DNA from: Actinomycetota bacterium
GTDB lineage: Bacteria; Actinomycetota; Humimicrobiia; Humimicrobiales; Humimicrobiaceae
Reading direction: 5' to 3'
Assembly: GCA_004376325.1 (NCBI GenBank)
Contig: SOKC01000021.1
Span: 1-34,502, forward strand
DNA length: 34,502 nucleotides
Below are positions 24,386 to 32,908 of the stretch, one piece after another; position 1 is the stretch's first letter; each line of letters starts with the position of its first letter. Position numbers and translations under genes: made by a program. The notes beneath the pieces are model-generated. The model did not search any database, was not told where the DNA came from, and saw only the letters and a program-made list of their open reading frames with translations.

Positions 24386-25420
24386 CTATATTGAATACTT
24401 GAGATATTTCTTCAAAGTATTAAAATCCTCAACACACTTTCCTGCTCCGATAGCTACTGCCGCCATTGGATCCTCAGCCAGGTAAACCGGACAATGCGTT
24501 TCCCTGCTGATTCTTTCGGTCAGTCCCTTAAGTAATGAGCCCCCTCCTGCTAAAAATATACCTCTTTTCATTATATCTGAAGAAAGTTCCGGTGGCGTGA
24601 TATCCAATACCTCAACAATAGAATTTACAATATCATTCAATATCTTCTCTAACGACTTTCTTATCTGCTGACTGGTGATAATAATTGTCCTGGGAAGTCC
24701 GGTTACCAGGTCTCTTCCGTTTATTTCCATTTTTTCCTCGTTCTCCAGAGGAAAAGCAGACCCGATTTCTATTTTTACTTTTTCAGCAGTTCTTTCACCT
24801 AAAAACAGGTTATGTTCCTTTTTTAAATAATAGATTATAGCTTCATCCAGCTCATTTCCACCAATTCGCAGTGATGAACTAACAACTATTCCCCCTAAAG
24901 ATATAACTGCTACTTCAGAAGTTCCTCCTCCTATATCGATAATCATACTGCCACTGGGTTCATCAATAGGCAGACCTGTACCTATTGCCGCAGCCAGAGG
25001 CTCCTCAATTATATAAGCCGCCCTGGCTCCAGCCTGTTCAGTAGTTTCAATAACTGCTTTCTTTTCAACTGGAGTAATTCCTGAGGGAACACAAATAACA
25101 ATTCTGGGTCTGGCAAAAGCTACATTCTTATGAACCTTTTGGATAAAATACCTTAGCATTTTTTCTGTGGTTTCAAAATCTGCAATTACTCCATCTTTGA
25201 GTGGTCTAACCGCTACTATGTTCTCAGGAGTCCTTCCCACCATTCTTTTGGCCTCTTTTCCTACTGCCAGTATCTTCTTTTTTTCTTTATCAATAGCTAC
25301 AACAGAAGGCTCCTCTAGAACTATCCCTTTACCCTTCACATATACCAGAGTATTAGCTGTTCCCAGGTCAATACCCATATCTCTGCCAATAACATTTAAG
25401 AAAAAATCAAACATCTGCAT
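24386..25420 (-). CDS. mreB: rod-shape actin homolog MreB
   Basis: MreB forms membrane-bound filaments that orient the elongation machinery. The 344-residue protein shows all actin-fold signatures: phosphate 1 DMGIDLGTANTLVYVKG near 14, connect 1, phosphate 2 MIIDIGGGTSEVAVIS near 158-173, the adenosine motif GIFLAGGGSLLKGL near 287-300, and IIEEPLAAAIG near 137. The short N-terminal hydrophobic stretch (MFDFFLNVIG) may act in membrane contact. The ATG follows AAGGAG by 7 bases. It starts 3 bases after the end of a maf remnant and leads mreC-mreD-mrdA-rodA. Confidence 0.98.
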   Translation of the reverse strand: MQMFDFFLNVIGRDMGIDLGTANTLVYVKGKGIVLEEPSVVAIDKEKKKILAVGKEAKRMVGRTPENIVAVRPLKDGVIADFETTEKMLRYFIQKVHKNVAFARPRIVICVPSGITPVEKKAVIETTEQAGARAAYIIEEPLAAAIGTGLPIDEPSGSMIIDIGGGTSEVAVISLGGIVVSSSLRIGGNELDEAIIYYLKKEHNLFLGERTAEKVKIEIGSAFPLENEEKMEINGRDLVTGLPRTIIITSQQIRKSLEKILNDIVNSIVEVLDITPPELSSDIMKRGIFLAGGGSLLKGLTERISRETHCPVYLAEDPMAAVAIGAGKCVEDFNTLKKYLKYSI

Positions 25421-25423
25421 CTG

Positions 25424-25684
25424 TCAACTCCTTAATTTTACCAATAACATTAAATCCAAATCCTGTTTTTTTAAGCCATACTCTCTTATATAATTATAAA
25501 CATTCTTAGCTTTAACCATACTATTGCCGATAACAGTCTTGCAAGGATTTTTAAACCGCCTCTCTCCACAATTTTTCGGCTCAATCACCTCAAAATCCAG
25601 TTTTAAAAGCTTAAGTATTTTTCTTCTTCCTGGAGAAGCAGAAGCTAAAATAATTTTTTTTCTATAACCTTCTTCTTCCAACAT
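25424..25684 (-). pseudogene. truncated Maf-like protein (N-terminal third only)
   Basis: The 86-codon ORF begins like Maf nucleotide pyrophosphatases: KKIILASASPGRRKILKLL, followed by LDFEVIEPKN. The next segment (NPCKTVIGNSMVKAKNVYNYI) matches the family's P..... A..KA region. It then stops and mreB begins 3 bases later, so the GADT motif and the remaining two thirds (about 190 residues in full Maf) are absent. Reading the other frames before mreB shows nothing Maf-like. In many bacteria maf lies just before radC-mreB, so this looks like an in-place deletion remnant. The ORF itself is open and could still be translated, overlapping the DUF4321 gene by 23 bases. Confidence 0.7.
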
Positions 25685-25916
25685 CAGCCAATAAAAAAGC
25701 TATAAGTAATCCTATTATGGCACCAAGTGTGATATTTATGTGAATACCAAAACTCATATCAATTAAATATAAATTAAGACTGAGAGAGTCTGTGCCTACC
25801 TTAAGCCCTTTGTCTAAAATCGGAACTATATCCTTCAAGATATGCCCTAAAATAGCTCCTATAATACCTCCAAGCAATACTATAAAGAAAACTACCTTTC
25901 CTCTTCTTCTACTCAT
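25662..25916 (-). CDS. DUF4321 family small membrane protein
   Basis: This 84-residue protein has two membrane segments (about 8-27 and 58-78) framed by basic ends (MSRRRGK at the start, GRRRL at the end). The segment GGIIGAILGHILKDIVPIL and the glycine-rich second helix fit DUF4321, a family often found next to maf and mreB in Clostridia and related bacteria. The function is unknown; the neighbourhood hints at envelope or cell-shape work. GGTGAT lies close before the ATG. The C-terminal codons overlap the maf remnant. Confidence 0.75.
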   Translation of the reverse strand: MSRRRGKVVFFIVLLGGIIGAILGHILKDIVPILDKGLKVGTDSLSLNLYLIDMSFGIHINITLGAIIGLLIAFLLADVGRRRL

Positions 25917-25954
25917 ATATCACCATTAAAATTGTTTTTTACTGACTCCTAAGT

Positions 25955-26377
25955 TTAATTAAAAAATAATTCAATTTCTCTTTTAGCACTTTCGGCGGAA
26001 TCTGAACCATGAATTACATTTGCAGTAATATCGGCGCCAAAATCCCCTCTGATGGTCCCTCCTTTTGCTTTTTTAGAATCAGTTGCCCCCATAAGCTCCC
26101 TGGCCCTGGCAATTGCGCCCTTCCCACTTATCACCATAACCACCACAGGACCTGAAGTTATATATTCAATTAACATGTTAAAAAAACTTTTATTTTTATG
26201 CTCCTGATAATTCTTGCAGGCAAGCTTCCGGTCAATTTTTATCATTTTTAATTTTTCAATAGTAAGATCCTTTTTTTCAAAACGGGATATAATCTCTCCA
26301 ACAATTTTTTTCTTCACGCCATCAGGTTTGATGATAATCAGGCTTCTTTCAAAGCTATCATCATTAGTATTAAGCAT
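25955..26377 (-). CDS. ndk: nucleoside diphosphate kinase
   Basis: Ndk transfers phosphate between nucleoside tri- and diphosphates through a phosphohistidine. The 140-residue protein has SLIIIKPDGVKK near the start and the active-site motif NVIHGSDS with His123. RGDFG and the preceding GGTIR region bind nucleotide. It is normal in length apart from about nine extra residues at the N-terminus. GGGGAAAGG lies before the ATG. The position between folC and mreB is the one seen in Actinomycetota. Confidence 0.97.
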   Translation of the reverse strand: MLNTNDDSFERSLIIIKPDGVKKKIVGEIISRFEKKDLTIEKLKMIKIDRKLACKNYQEHKNKSFFNMLIEYITSGPVVVMVISGKGAIARARELMGATDSKKAKGGTIRGDFGADITANVIHGSDSAESAKREIELFFN

Positions 26378-26429
26378 GTTTCCTTTCCCCTAATCCTTAC
26401 ATCTATTCATTTAAGCAACCGCTCCCCAT

Positions 26430-26900
26430 TTACTGAGTAGTCCTGCAATAAGGACAAACTTTCCAGTTTAGACTCAAGGGCTTGCCACAATTAATACAAG
26501 AATTTCTTAATTTCTTTCTGCAGTAAGGACATATTAAAAAATCATCTTTTATCAGACTCCTGCAGGCAGGGCAATTGGATTGTTTGCTATCAAGCAGTGT
26601 CTGCATCCTTTCAATTTCAAGATCCCTTTCAATCACATCATCTATAAATTCCGGGGGTCTTAATATTAAATATATTATTAATCCTAAAAAGTTTAGAACT
26701 AATACAACCAGCGCCCAGAAAACAGCGGAGACTACAGATTCACTTCTGAGTTTTGAGTCTCTGTAAGTCCAGTAAACAAAAGCAAGCCAGACAACAATTA
26801 AAATAAAAATAAAGCCATAAACAAAGCCATAAATGAGATTTCTCCATATAGGACGCTGAAAGAAAGCTACAATATCATTAATATATCCAAATAAATCCAT
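26430..26900 (-). CDS. membrane protein with C-terminal double zinc ribbon
   Basis: The 156-residue protein has two membrane segments (about 21-45 and 57-80) and a short charged linker (EFIDDVIERDLEIERMQ). Two zinc ribbons follow: Cys110, 113, 124 and 127, and Cys135, 138, 149 and 152, in CPAC...CPYC and CINC...CPYC. The ribbons should face the cytoplasm if the N-terminus is also inside. I recognise no named family. It sits between folC and ndk, where actinobacterial genomes often carry a different small membrane protein. GGAGG lies 4 bases before the ATG, a strong site, and the upstream gap to folC (63 bases) is very AT-rich. Confidence 0.85.
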   Translation of the reverse strand: MDLFGYINDIVAFFQRPIWRNLIYGFVYGFIFILIVVWLAFVYWTYRDSKLRSESVVSAVFWALVVLVLNFLGLIIYLILRPPEFIDDVIERDLEIERMQTLLDSKQSNCPACRSLIKDDFLICPYCRKKLRNSCINCGKPLSLNWKVCPYCRTTQ

Positions 26901-26963
26901 TAATCCTCCGGGTAAAAATTTAATATATTTACAAATTTATTAATATACCAATATTAAAGACCT

Positions 26964-28280
26964 TTATTTAACTATATTCTCTAAATTAGTTATTGAACCA
27001 GTAATGCATATAATATCATTTCTACCAGAAATTTTTAAAGCAAATTTTATAGAATTTTCTATAGTATCTATCTTGTGCACTTTACCCGAAAGGCGGCCTG
27101 CATCTTTTAACCATTCTATTTTCCTTTTCACTACTTTTTCTAATTCACTGGTATCCAGGCTTCTGCTACTTAAACTTGAGGTTAAAATTAAAGTATCGCT
27201 TATGCCTATTATATTTTCAACCATACTTTCATAATCTTTATCTTTCAGGACGGCAAAAATTATTATTTTTTTTCTGTTACCAAAATACCTGTCGACATCA
27301 CGGGCGAAATTTTCCACTCCTTCAGGATTGTGACTTGCATCTGCAATTACCAGAGGCTTTTTTCTTATTATCTCAAACCTTCCCCTCACCCGGATACCGG
27401 ACATACTCTCTTTTATTTTTTTTTCACTTATCTCTTTTTTTCTGGTTCCCAGGTAAAGTTCTGCCAGTACTATTGCCAGAGATAGATTTAAAGGCTGATA
27501 CTGTCCAACAAGTTTTAGTGGCAGATTTTTGTAAACATTCTTTATTCCTTTGATATCAAGCAGCCACCCTTCCAGGCCAAGGTCCACTTTTCTTTGTATG
27601 TAAAAATCTTTTTCAAACAAAAAAAGTCTGGAACCAGTATCCTTTACTTTTCTGGTTAAAATTTCCAGGACTTCCCTATCGCAACTTGTAGTTGCAGCCA
27701 ACGCCTTTTCTTTTATAACTTCCACTTTCTCAGAGGTTATTTCTCTTATAGTACTGCCCAACATATCTGTGTGTTCAAGACTCACGCCAGTAAGTCCTAC
27801 AACCTTCGAATCAGCGATATTGGTGGCATCCCATCTTCCTCCCATTCCTGCTTCAAGCGCCATAACCTCAATACCTTCATTTTCAGCCAATTTGAATGCC
27901 ATAGCGGAAATTATCTCAAAATGGGTAATTGGGCCGCCCAGGTCCATTTTATTTACTTTCTGGATATAGGGGTATATCTGGTCAAAGACTTCAGTGAATT
28001 CTTTTTCTGAAACTTCCTTTCCACTTATCCACATTCTCTCAGTATAACTGTTTATATGAGGAGAAATATGATAACCGGTATGAATACCATGATAACTTAA
28101 TATGCCAGCAACCATTTTAGCAGTGGAAGTTTTGCCGTTTGTTCCCACAATATGAATAAAATCAACCTTTTTTTGAGGATTATCCAGAAACTGAAGTATT
28201 TTCTCTATTCTCACAAGGCTTGGTTTTATTCCAAAAATAAGGCAGCCATCTAAATATTTGCATACTTGCCTGTAGTTCAC
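26964..28280 (-). CDS. folC: bifunctional folylpolyglutamate synthase / dihydrofolate synthase
   Basis: FolC adds glutamate to dihydropteroate or to folates, using ATP. The 438-residue protein, a Mur ligase relative, has the P-loop VGTNGKTST at 45-53, the folate-binding loop near SPHINSYTERMWISG, the second ATP site region EAGMGGRWDATN near 142, and DASHNPEG near 310. The start is GTG with a weak GTGAG nearby. It follows valS by 25 bases, an arrangement (valS-folC) conserved in Firmicutes and Actinomycetota. Confidence 0.96.
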   Translation of the reverse strand: MNYRQVCKYLDGCLIFGIKPSLVRIEKILQFLDNPQKKVDFIHIVGTNGKTSTAKMVAGILSYHGIHTGYHISPHINSYTERMWISGKEVSEKEFTEVFDQIYPYIQKVNKMDLGGPITHFEIISAMAFKLAENEGIEVMALEAGMGGRWDATNIADSKVVGLTGVSLEHTDMLGSTIREITSEKVEVIKEKALAATTSCDREVLEILTRKVKDTGSRLFLFEKDFYIQRKVDLGLEGWLLDIKGIKNVYKNLPLKLVGQYQPLNLSLAIVLAELYLGTRKKEISEKKIKESMSGIRVRGRFEIIRKKPLVIADASHNPEGVENFARDVDRYFGNRKKIIIFAVLKDKDYESMVENIIGISDTLILTSSLSSRSLDTSELEKVVKRKIEWLKDAGRLSGKVHKIDTIENSIKFALKISGRNDIICITGSITNLENIVK

Positions 28281-28305
28281 TATTTCTCACTTTGGTTACC
28301 AGTTG

Positions 28306-31005
28306 TTATTTACCAGTACTTTCCATTCTCGCTAGCTGCTCATTTAATACTTTCAACATCTTATCTGCCTGATAAAGCTTACCCTTTTCCTTTTGAATTA
28401 TTTCCTCTGGCGCTTTACTGGTAAAATCAGTATTTGATATCTTCTTTTTACTTTTTTCAATGTCTAGATTTACTCTTCTAATTTGATCTTTGATCCTCTT
28501 AATTTCTAATTTTATATCAACCAGGTCAAGAATATAAATAAATATATCTATATTCCCTATGGTAGTCTTAATATATCCTTTCTGACTGGTACAATCCTTG
28601 AATTCTACTTCACTTGTCTTTGCCAGTCTGCAAATATACTCCCTGTTTTTTTCCAGTACATCTTTGCAGCCATCTTCACCAGTCAGCAGGTTAACTTTTA
28701 CCCTGCTGGCCGGACTTAATTTAAGCTCAGATCTTATTTTTCTTATCTCTCTTATAACCTCAAAAAGTATTTTTATTTCATCTTCAATATCCTGGTTTAC
28801 CCGGGCCGGTTCAAATTCCGGAAAACTCTCCACCATTATGCTTTTACCCTTATGCGGGATATTCTGCCAGATCTGTTCTGTAATAAAAGGCATAAATGGA
28901 TGAAGAAGTTTAAGATATCTTTCTAAAACATACCATAATATAAATAATGCATTTTTCTTATCATCATTATTTTTTGAAAAGTAAATTCTAACCTTTGCTG
29001 ATTCAATATACCAGTCGCAATAGTCATTCCACAAAAAGTTATTAAGCAGCTTTGAAGCAAAAGAAAAATTATATTTCCTTAAGTTTTTTTCAACACCCTT
29101 TACTACCCGGTTTAATCTGGATAGGATCCATTTGTCCCAGAGACCCAGGCTTAACTGGTCTATATTTATATTGTCAATATTTCCGCTTTCACTCAAATTT
29201 GATATAACAAATTTAGATGCATTCCACAATTTATTTGCAAAATTTCTTACCCCTTCAATCTTCTCATCACCCAGAATTAAATTTCTTCCAGGAGTAGTTA
29301 AAGAGGTTAAAGTAAATCTTAAGACATCAGCTCCATTTTTCTTAATTATATCCACCGGATCTATCACATTGCCCATGGATTTACTCATTTTCCGCCCGAA
29401 TGCATCATTTACCAGAGGGTTGATAAAAACTTCCCGGAAAGGGGCATCCTTCTTAAAATACAGACTCATCATAATCATTCTGGCTACCCAGAAAAAGATA
29501 ATATCATGGGCGGTAACAAGGACAGCAGTAGGAAAAAAATGCTTGAGATCTTCAGTTTTTTCCGGCCATCCAAAAACTGCAAAGGGCCATAGACAGGAAC
29601 TAAACCATGTATCCAGAACATCCTGATCCTGTTCCATATTACTGCCACCGCATTTTGGACATCTTTCAGGGTTTTTTTCACTTACTATCATCTCATTGCA
29701 ACCTTTACAATACCACGCCGGAATCCGGTGTCCCCACCAGAGCTGGCGGGATATGCACCAATCCCTGATATCTTCCATCCAGTTAAAATATATCTTCTCC
29801 CATTTTTTAGGGATTATTTTAACCCTTCCTTCTTTTACTGCTTCTATAGCCGGCTTGGCCAGCCTCTTCATGGATACAAACCACTGCATTGAAATCCGTG
29901 GCTCTATTACAGTACTGCATCTTGAGCAAATTCCAATTGAGAAAGTGTGAATATTTTTACCCATTAAGTAGTCCTGCTTATCTAAATCGCCTAACACTTT
30001 TTGTCTTGCCGTGTTGCGGTCTAAACCCTCGTATTTCCCTGTATTGAAATTTAAGCTTGCATCTCTGTTAAATATATTAATCTCTTCCAGGTCATGTCTT
30101 TTCCCAATTTCAAAATCATTGGGATCATGAGCGGGTGTAACCTTGACAGCGCCGCTTCCAAATCCCATATCCACAAAAGCATCTTCTATTAGAGGTATTT
30201 TTCTTTCCACTAGCGGGAGATAGACAGATCTGCCTTTATATTTTTTATATCTTTTATCTCGCGGATTTACAGCAACTGCAGTATCACCAAGCATTGTCTC
30301 AGGTCTTGTAGTTGAAACGACTATATATTCATCATCACTGGGCTTACCGGTTTTTTTATCAATTAAAGGATATTTTATATCCCACAGATTTCCTTCTTTT
30401 TCGATATGTTCTACTTCAATATCTGAAATTGCAGTCTGACACCTGGGACACCAGTTAACCATATAATTTCCTCTGTAAATCAGCCCATTTCTATATAAGG
30501 TCACAAATTCTCTTGTGACCGCTTTGCAGTACTGACTATCAAGGGTAAACCTTTCCCTTTCCCAATCACATGAGCATCCCAGTAATTTTAATTGGGTTAC
30601 AATCCGGCTGCCATATTTTTCTTTCCAGCGCCATACTTCTTCTACAAACTTTTCTCTTCCAAGCTGAAATCTATTTATATTTTTTTCTCCCAGAGTTTTT
30701 TCCACTACATTTTGAGTTGCTATCCCTGCATGATCGGTCCCCGGTACCCAGGTAGTATTATATCCCTTCATCCTCTTATATCTTACAATTACATCCTGCA
30801 GGATATTGTTCAGGGCATGACCGATATGAAGATAACCGGTTACATTAGGAGGTGGTATTACTATACTGAATGGAATTTTTGATTTATCGATCTTCGCAAA
30901 AAAATATTTATTTTCAAACCAATGGCAGTAGATTTTCTGTTCAAATGCTAAAGGATTGTATTTACCTTTAATCTCACCAGGCATTTTAAGCTGACTTTTC
31001 CTCAT
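28306..31005 (-). CDS. valS: valine--tRNA ligase
   Basis: ValRS charges tRNA-Val and edits mischarged threonine. The 899-residue protein has HIGH at residues 60-63 (PPPNVTGYLHIGHALNN), the editing-domain motif TTRPETMLGDTAVAV, a CxxC zinc knuckle pair (CKGC...CPKC) near 430, and KMSKSMGN at about 537-544. It ends with the ValRS C-terminal coiled coil (about 830-895, LEIKRIKDQIRRVNLDIEK). The ATG at 31005 overlaps the end of clpX by 20 bases; an ATG at 30984 just after the clpX stop is an alternative start. There is no T-box leader, since the upstream DNA is clpX coding sequence. Confidence 0.98.
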   Translation of the reverse strand: MRKSQLKMPGEIKGKYNPLAFEQKIYCHWFENKYFFAKIDKSKIPFSIVIPPPNVTGYLHIGHALNNILQDVIVRYKRMKGYNTTWVPGTDHAGIATQNVVEKTLGEKNINRFQLGREKFVEEVWRWKEKYGSRIVTQLKLLGCSCDWERERFTLDSQYCKAVTREFVTLYRNGLIYRGNYMVNWCPRCQTAISDIEVEHIEKEGNLWDIKYPLIDKKTGKPSDDEYIVVSTTRPETMLGDTAVAVNPRDKRYKKYKGRSVYLPLVERKIPLIEDAFVDMGFGSGAVKVTPAHDPNDFEIGKRHDLEEINIFNRDASLNFNTGKYEGLDRNTARQKVLGDLDKQDYLMGKNIHTFSIGICSRCSTVIEPRISMQWFVSMKRLAKPAIEAVKEGRVKIIPKKWEKIYFNWMEDIRDWCISRQLWWGHRIPAWYCKGCNEMIVSEKNPERCPKCGGSNMEQDQDVLDTWFSSCLWPFAVFGWPEKTEDLKHFFPTAVLVTAHDIIFFWVARMIMMSLYFKKDAPFREVFINPLVNDAFGRKMSKSMGNVIDPVDIIKKNGADVLRFTLTSLTTPGRNLILGDEKIEGVRNFANKLWNASKFVISNLSESGNIDNINIDQLSLGLWDKWILSRLNRVVKGVEKNLRKYNFSFASKLLNNFLWNDYCDWYIESAKVRIYFSKNNDDKKNALFILWYVLERYLKLLHPFMPFITEQIWQNIPHKGKSIMVESFPEFEPARVNQDIEDEIKILFEVIREIRKIRSELKLSPASRVKVNLLTGEDGCKDVLEKNREYICRLAKTSEVEFKDCTSQKGYIKTTIGNIDIFIYILDLVDIKLEIKRIKDQIRRVNLDIEKSKKKISNTDFTSKAPEEIIQKEKGKLYQADKMLKVLNEQLARMESTGK

Positions 31006-32278
31006 CTTTCAAAAAGACTTTTTTGTTTGATCTACCAATTATCTCGGGCTCAGTTTTATTTTCTACAACCTCTCTGGTAATAATACATTTACTTATATCG
31101 TTGCGCTCAGGTATTTCAAACATTACATTCAGCATGATCTCTTCCATAATAGCCCTGAGTCCTCTTGCTCCTGTTCCTCTCTGTAAAGCACGTTTTGAAA
31201 TCTCTCTTAAAGCATCTTCTGTAAATTCCAGGCCAACTTTGTCCATCTTAAACATTTTAATATATTGCTTGACCAGGGAATTTTTTGGTTCAACTAGAAT
31301 TTTAATCAAATCATTTTCTGTAAGATTAGACAGGGTGCTAACTACAGGCAGCCTTCCAATGAGTTCCGGAATTAAGCCGTATTTTAATAAATCTTCCGGC
31401 ATTGTCCGGGGAAGAAGCATGTCAATTTTTTCAATTTTATCTGGAACTTTTCCTGAAATAAAGCCAACACTACTTTTATTTATTCTTCTCTCGATTATCT
31501 TTTCCAGTCCACTAAACGAACCTCCGCAGATGAAAAGAATATTGGTAGTGTTAATTTGTATAAAATCCTGATGGGGATGTTTTCTGCCTCCATGTGGAGG
31601 AACATTAGATTCGGTTCCTTCTAAAATTTTGAGCAGAGCTTGCTGCACCCCTTCTCCGGATACATCTCTGGTAATTGAAGGATTTTCAGATTTACGGCTA
31701 ATCTTGTCTATTTCATCCAGATAAATAATACCGGTCTCAGCTCTTTTAATATCAAAATCTGCAGCCTGTATCAATCTTAGTAATATATTTTCTACATCCT
31801 CACCAACATAACCTGCCTCAGTAAGCGACGTAGCATCTGCAATGCAAAATGGAACATTTAATATTCTGGCTAAGGTTTGAGCAAGAAGAGTCTTGCCACA
31901 ACCTGTTGGACCAATTAATAAAATATTGCTTTTTTGAATCTCTGTATCATCCTTGTTTAGCCTGTCTCCATATTTTACTCTTTTATAATGGTTGTACACC
32001 GCTACAGACAGTATCTTTTTTGCCCTTTCCTGGTCAATAACATACTCATTTAAAATTGAATATATTTCTTTAGGTTTGGGAAGATCCTTGAAGTCAACTT
32101 CTCTCTCCTCCTTTAATTCCTCATCTATAATCTCATTACACAAATCTACACATTCATTGCAAACGTAAACTCCGGGTCCCGCAATCAGTTTTTTTACCTG
32201 ATTTTGAGATTTACCGCAAAAAGAACATTTTAAAAAATCACTTTTTTTTCCGCTATTTGGTGACAAGTTTATACACAC
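30986..32278 (-). CDS. clpX: ATP-dependent Clp protease unfoldase subunit ClpX
   Basis: ClpX unfolds tagged proteins and feeds them to ClpP. The 430-residue protein has the N-terminal zinc-binding domain (Cys18, 21, 40 and 43), Walker A GPTGCGKT at 123-130, Walker B YLDEID near 186-191, the pore loop GYVGED at 156-161, the RKH loop (GGRKHPHQD) and sensor 2 GARGLRAI. The IGF-type loop that docks ClpP is present in approximate form (KSSVGFISGK). A GTG start at 32278 lies very close to AGGAG; a TTG four codons later has better spacing. It follows clpP by 11 bases. Confidence 0.98.
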   Translation of the reverse strand: MCINLSPNSGKKSDFLKCSFCGKSQNQVKKLIAGPGVYVCNECVDLCNEIIDEELKEEREVDFKDLPKPKEIYSILNEYVIDQERAKKILSVAVYNHYKRVKYGDRLNKDDTEIQKSNILLIGPTGCGKTLLAQTLARILNVPFCIADATSLTEAGYVGEDVENILLRLIQAADFDIKRAETGIIYLDEIDKISRKSENPSITRDVSGEGVQQALLKILEGTESNVPPHGGRKHPHQDFIQINTTNILFICGGSFSGLEKIIERRINKSSVGFISGKVPDKIEKIDMLLPRTMPEDLLKYGLIPELIGRLPVVSTLSNLTENDLIKILVEPKNSLVKQYIKMFKMDKVGLEFTEDALREISKRALQRGTGARGLRAIMEEIMLNVMFEIPERNDISKCIITREVVENKTEPEIIGRSNKKVFLKDEEKSA

Positions 32279-32289
32279 TCCTGGTAATA

Positions 32290-32889
32290 TTATTTTTTAT
32301 AAATAATTTCATCCACTATGCCGTATTCTTTGGCTTCCTTTGAATTTAATATAAAATCTCTTTCAGTGTCCTTCGCCACTTTTTTTACTTCCTGACCGGT
32401 ATGTTTGGCAATTATCTCATTTAGGAGAGCACGGATTCTCACCATCTCTTTTGCATGAATTTCCACATCAATAGTAGTTCCGGATACGCCTCCTGATGGC
32501 TGGTGAAGCATAACTCTCGAATTAGGCAGTATAAACCTTTTGCCTTTTTCCCCTGCCAGAAGCAAAACCGCAGCTGCACTTGCAGCCTGACCCATACAAA
32601 TAGTGGATACCGGGGATTTTATAAACTGCATTGTGTCATATACCGCCATGGCCGAAGTCACAATTCCACCAGGGCTATTTATATATAACTGTATATCTTT
32701 TTCCGGTTCTTCTGCCTCCAGATGGAGCATCTGTGCCATAACCAAATTGGCAATATTATCATCTACAGCTACTCCCAGAAAAATTATTCTTTCTTTTAGC
32801 AAACGTGAATAAATGTCAAAAGAGCGCTCTCCTCTATCAGTCTGCTCAATTACCATTGGAATTAAATAATTATTATACATTTTTACCAT
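32290..32889 (-). CDS. clpP: ATP-dependent Clp protease proteolytic subunit ClpP
   Basis: This is a standard 199-residue ClpP. The catalytic triad is Ser104 (MGQAASAAA), His129 (VMLHQPSGG) and Asp178 (TERDF). The oxyanion-hole glycines (NSPGG) and the handle helix (EIHAKEMVRIRALLNEI) are present. The N-terminal loops (LIPMVIEQTDRGER) match active ClpPs; a start three codons later (MYNNYLIPM) is also plausible. Only one clpP is seen, whereas many Actinomycetota carry a clpP1-clpP2 tandem here. It sits between tig (19 bases) and clpX (11 bases). Confidence 0.98.
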   Translation of the reverse strand: MVKMYNNYLIPMVIEQTDRGERSFDIYSRLLKERIIFLGVAVDDNIANLVMAQMLHLEAEEPEKDIQLYINSPGGIVTSAMAVYDTMQFIKSPVSTICMGQAASAAAVLLLAGEKGKRFILPNSRVMLHQPSGGVSGTTIDVEIHAKEMVRIRALLNEIIAKHTGQEVKKVAKDTERDFILNSKEAKEYGIVDEIIYKK

Positions 32890-32908
32890 CTCTCTTTTTT
32901 ATTTACTT

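Noticed and set aside
25424..25450. Frameshift in maf that would restore a full-length protein
   Set aside because: The other frames between the stop and mreB show no GADT or other Maf motif, and there is no space for the missing two thirds before mreB.
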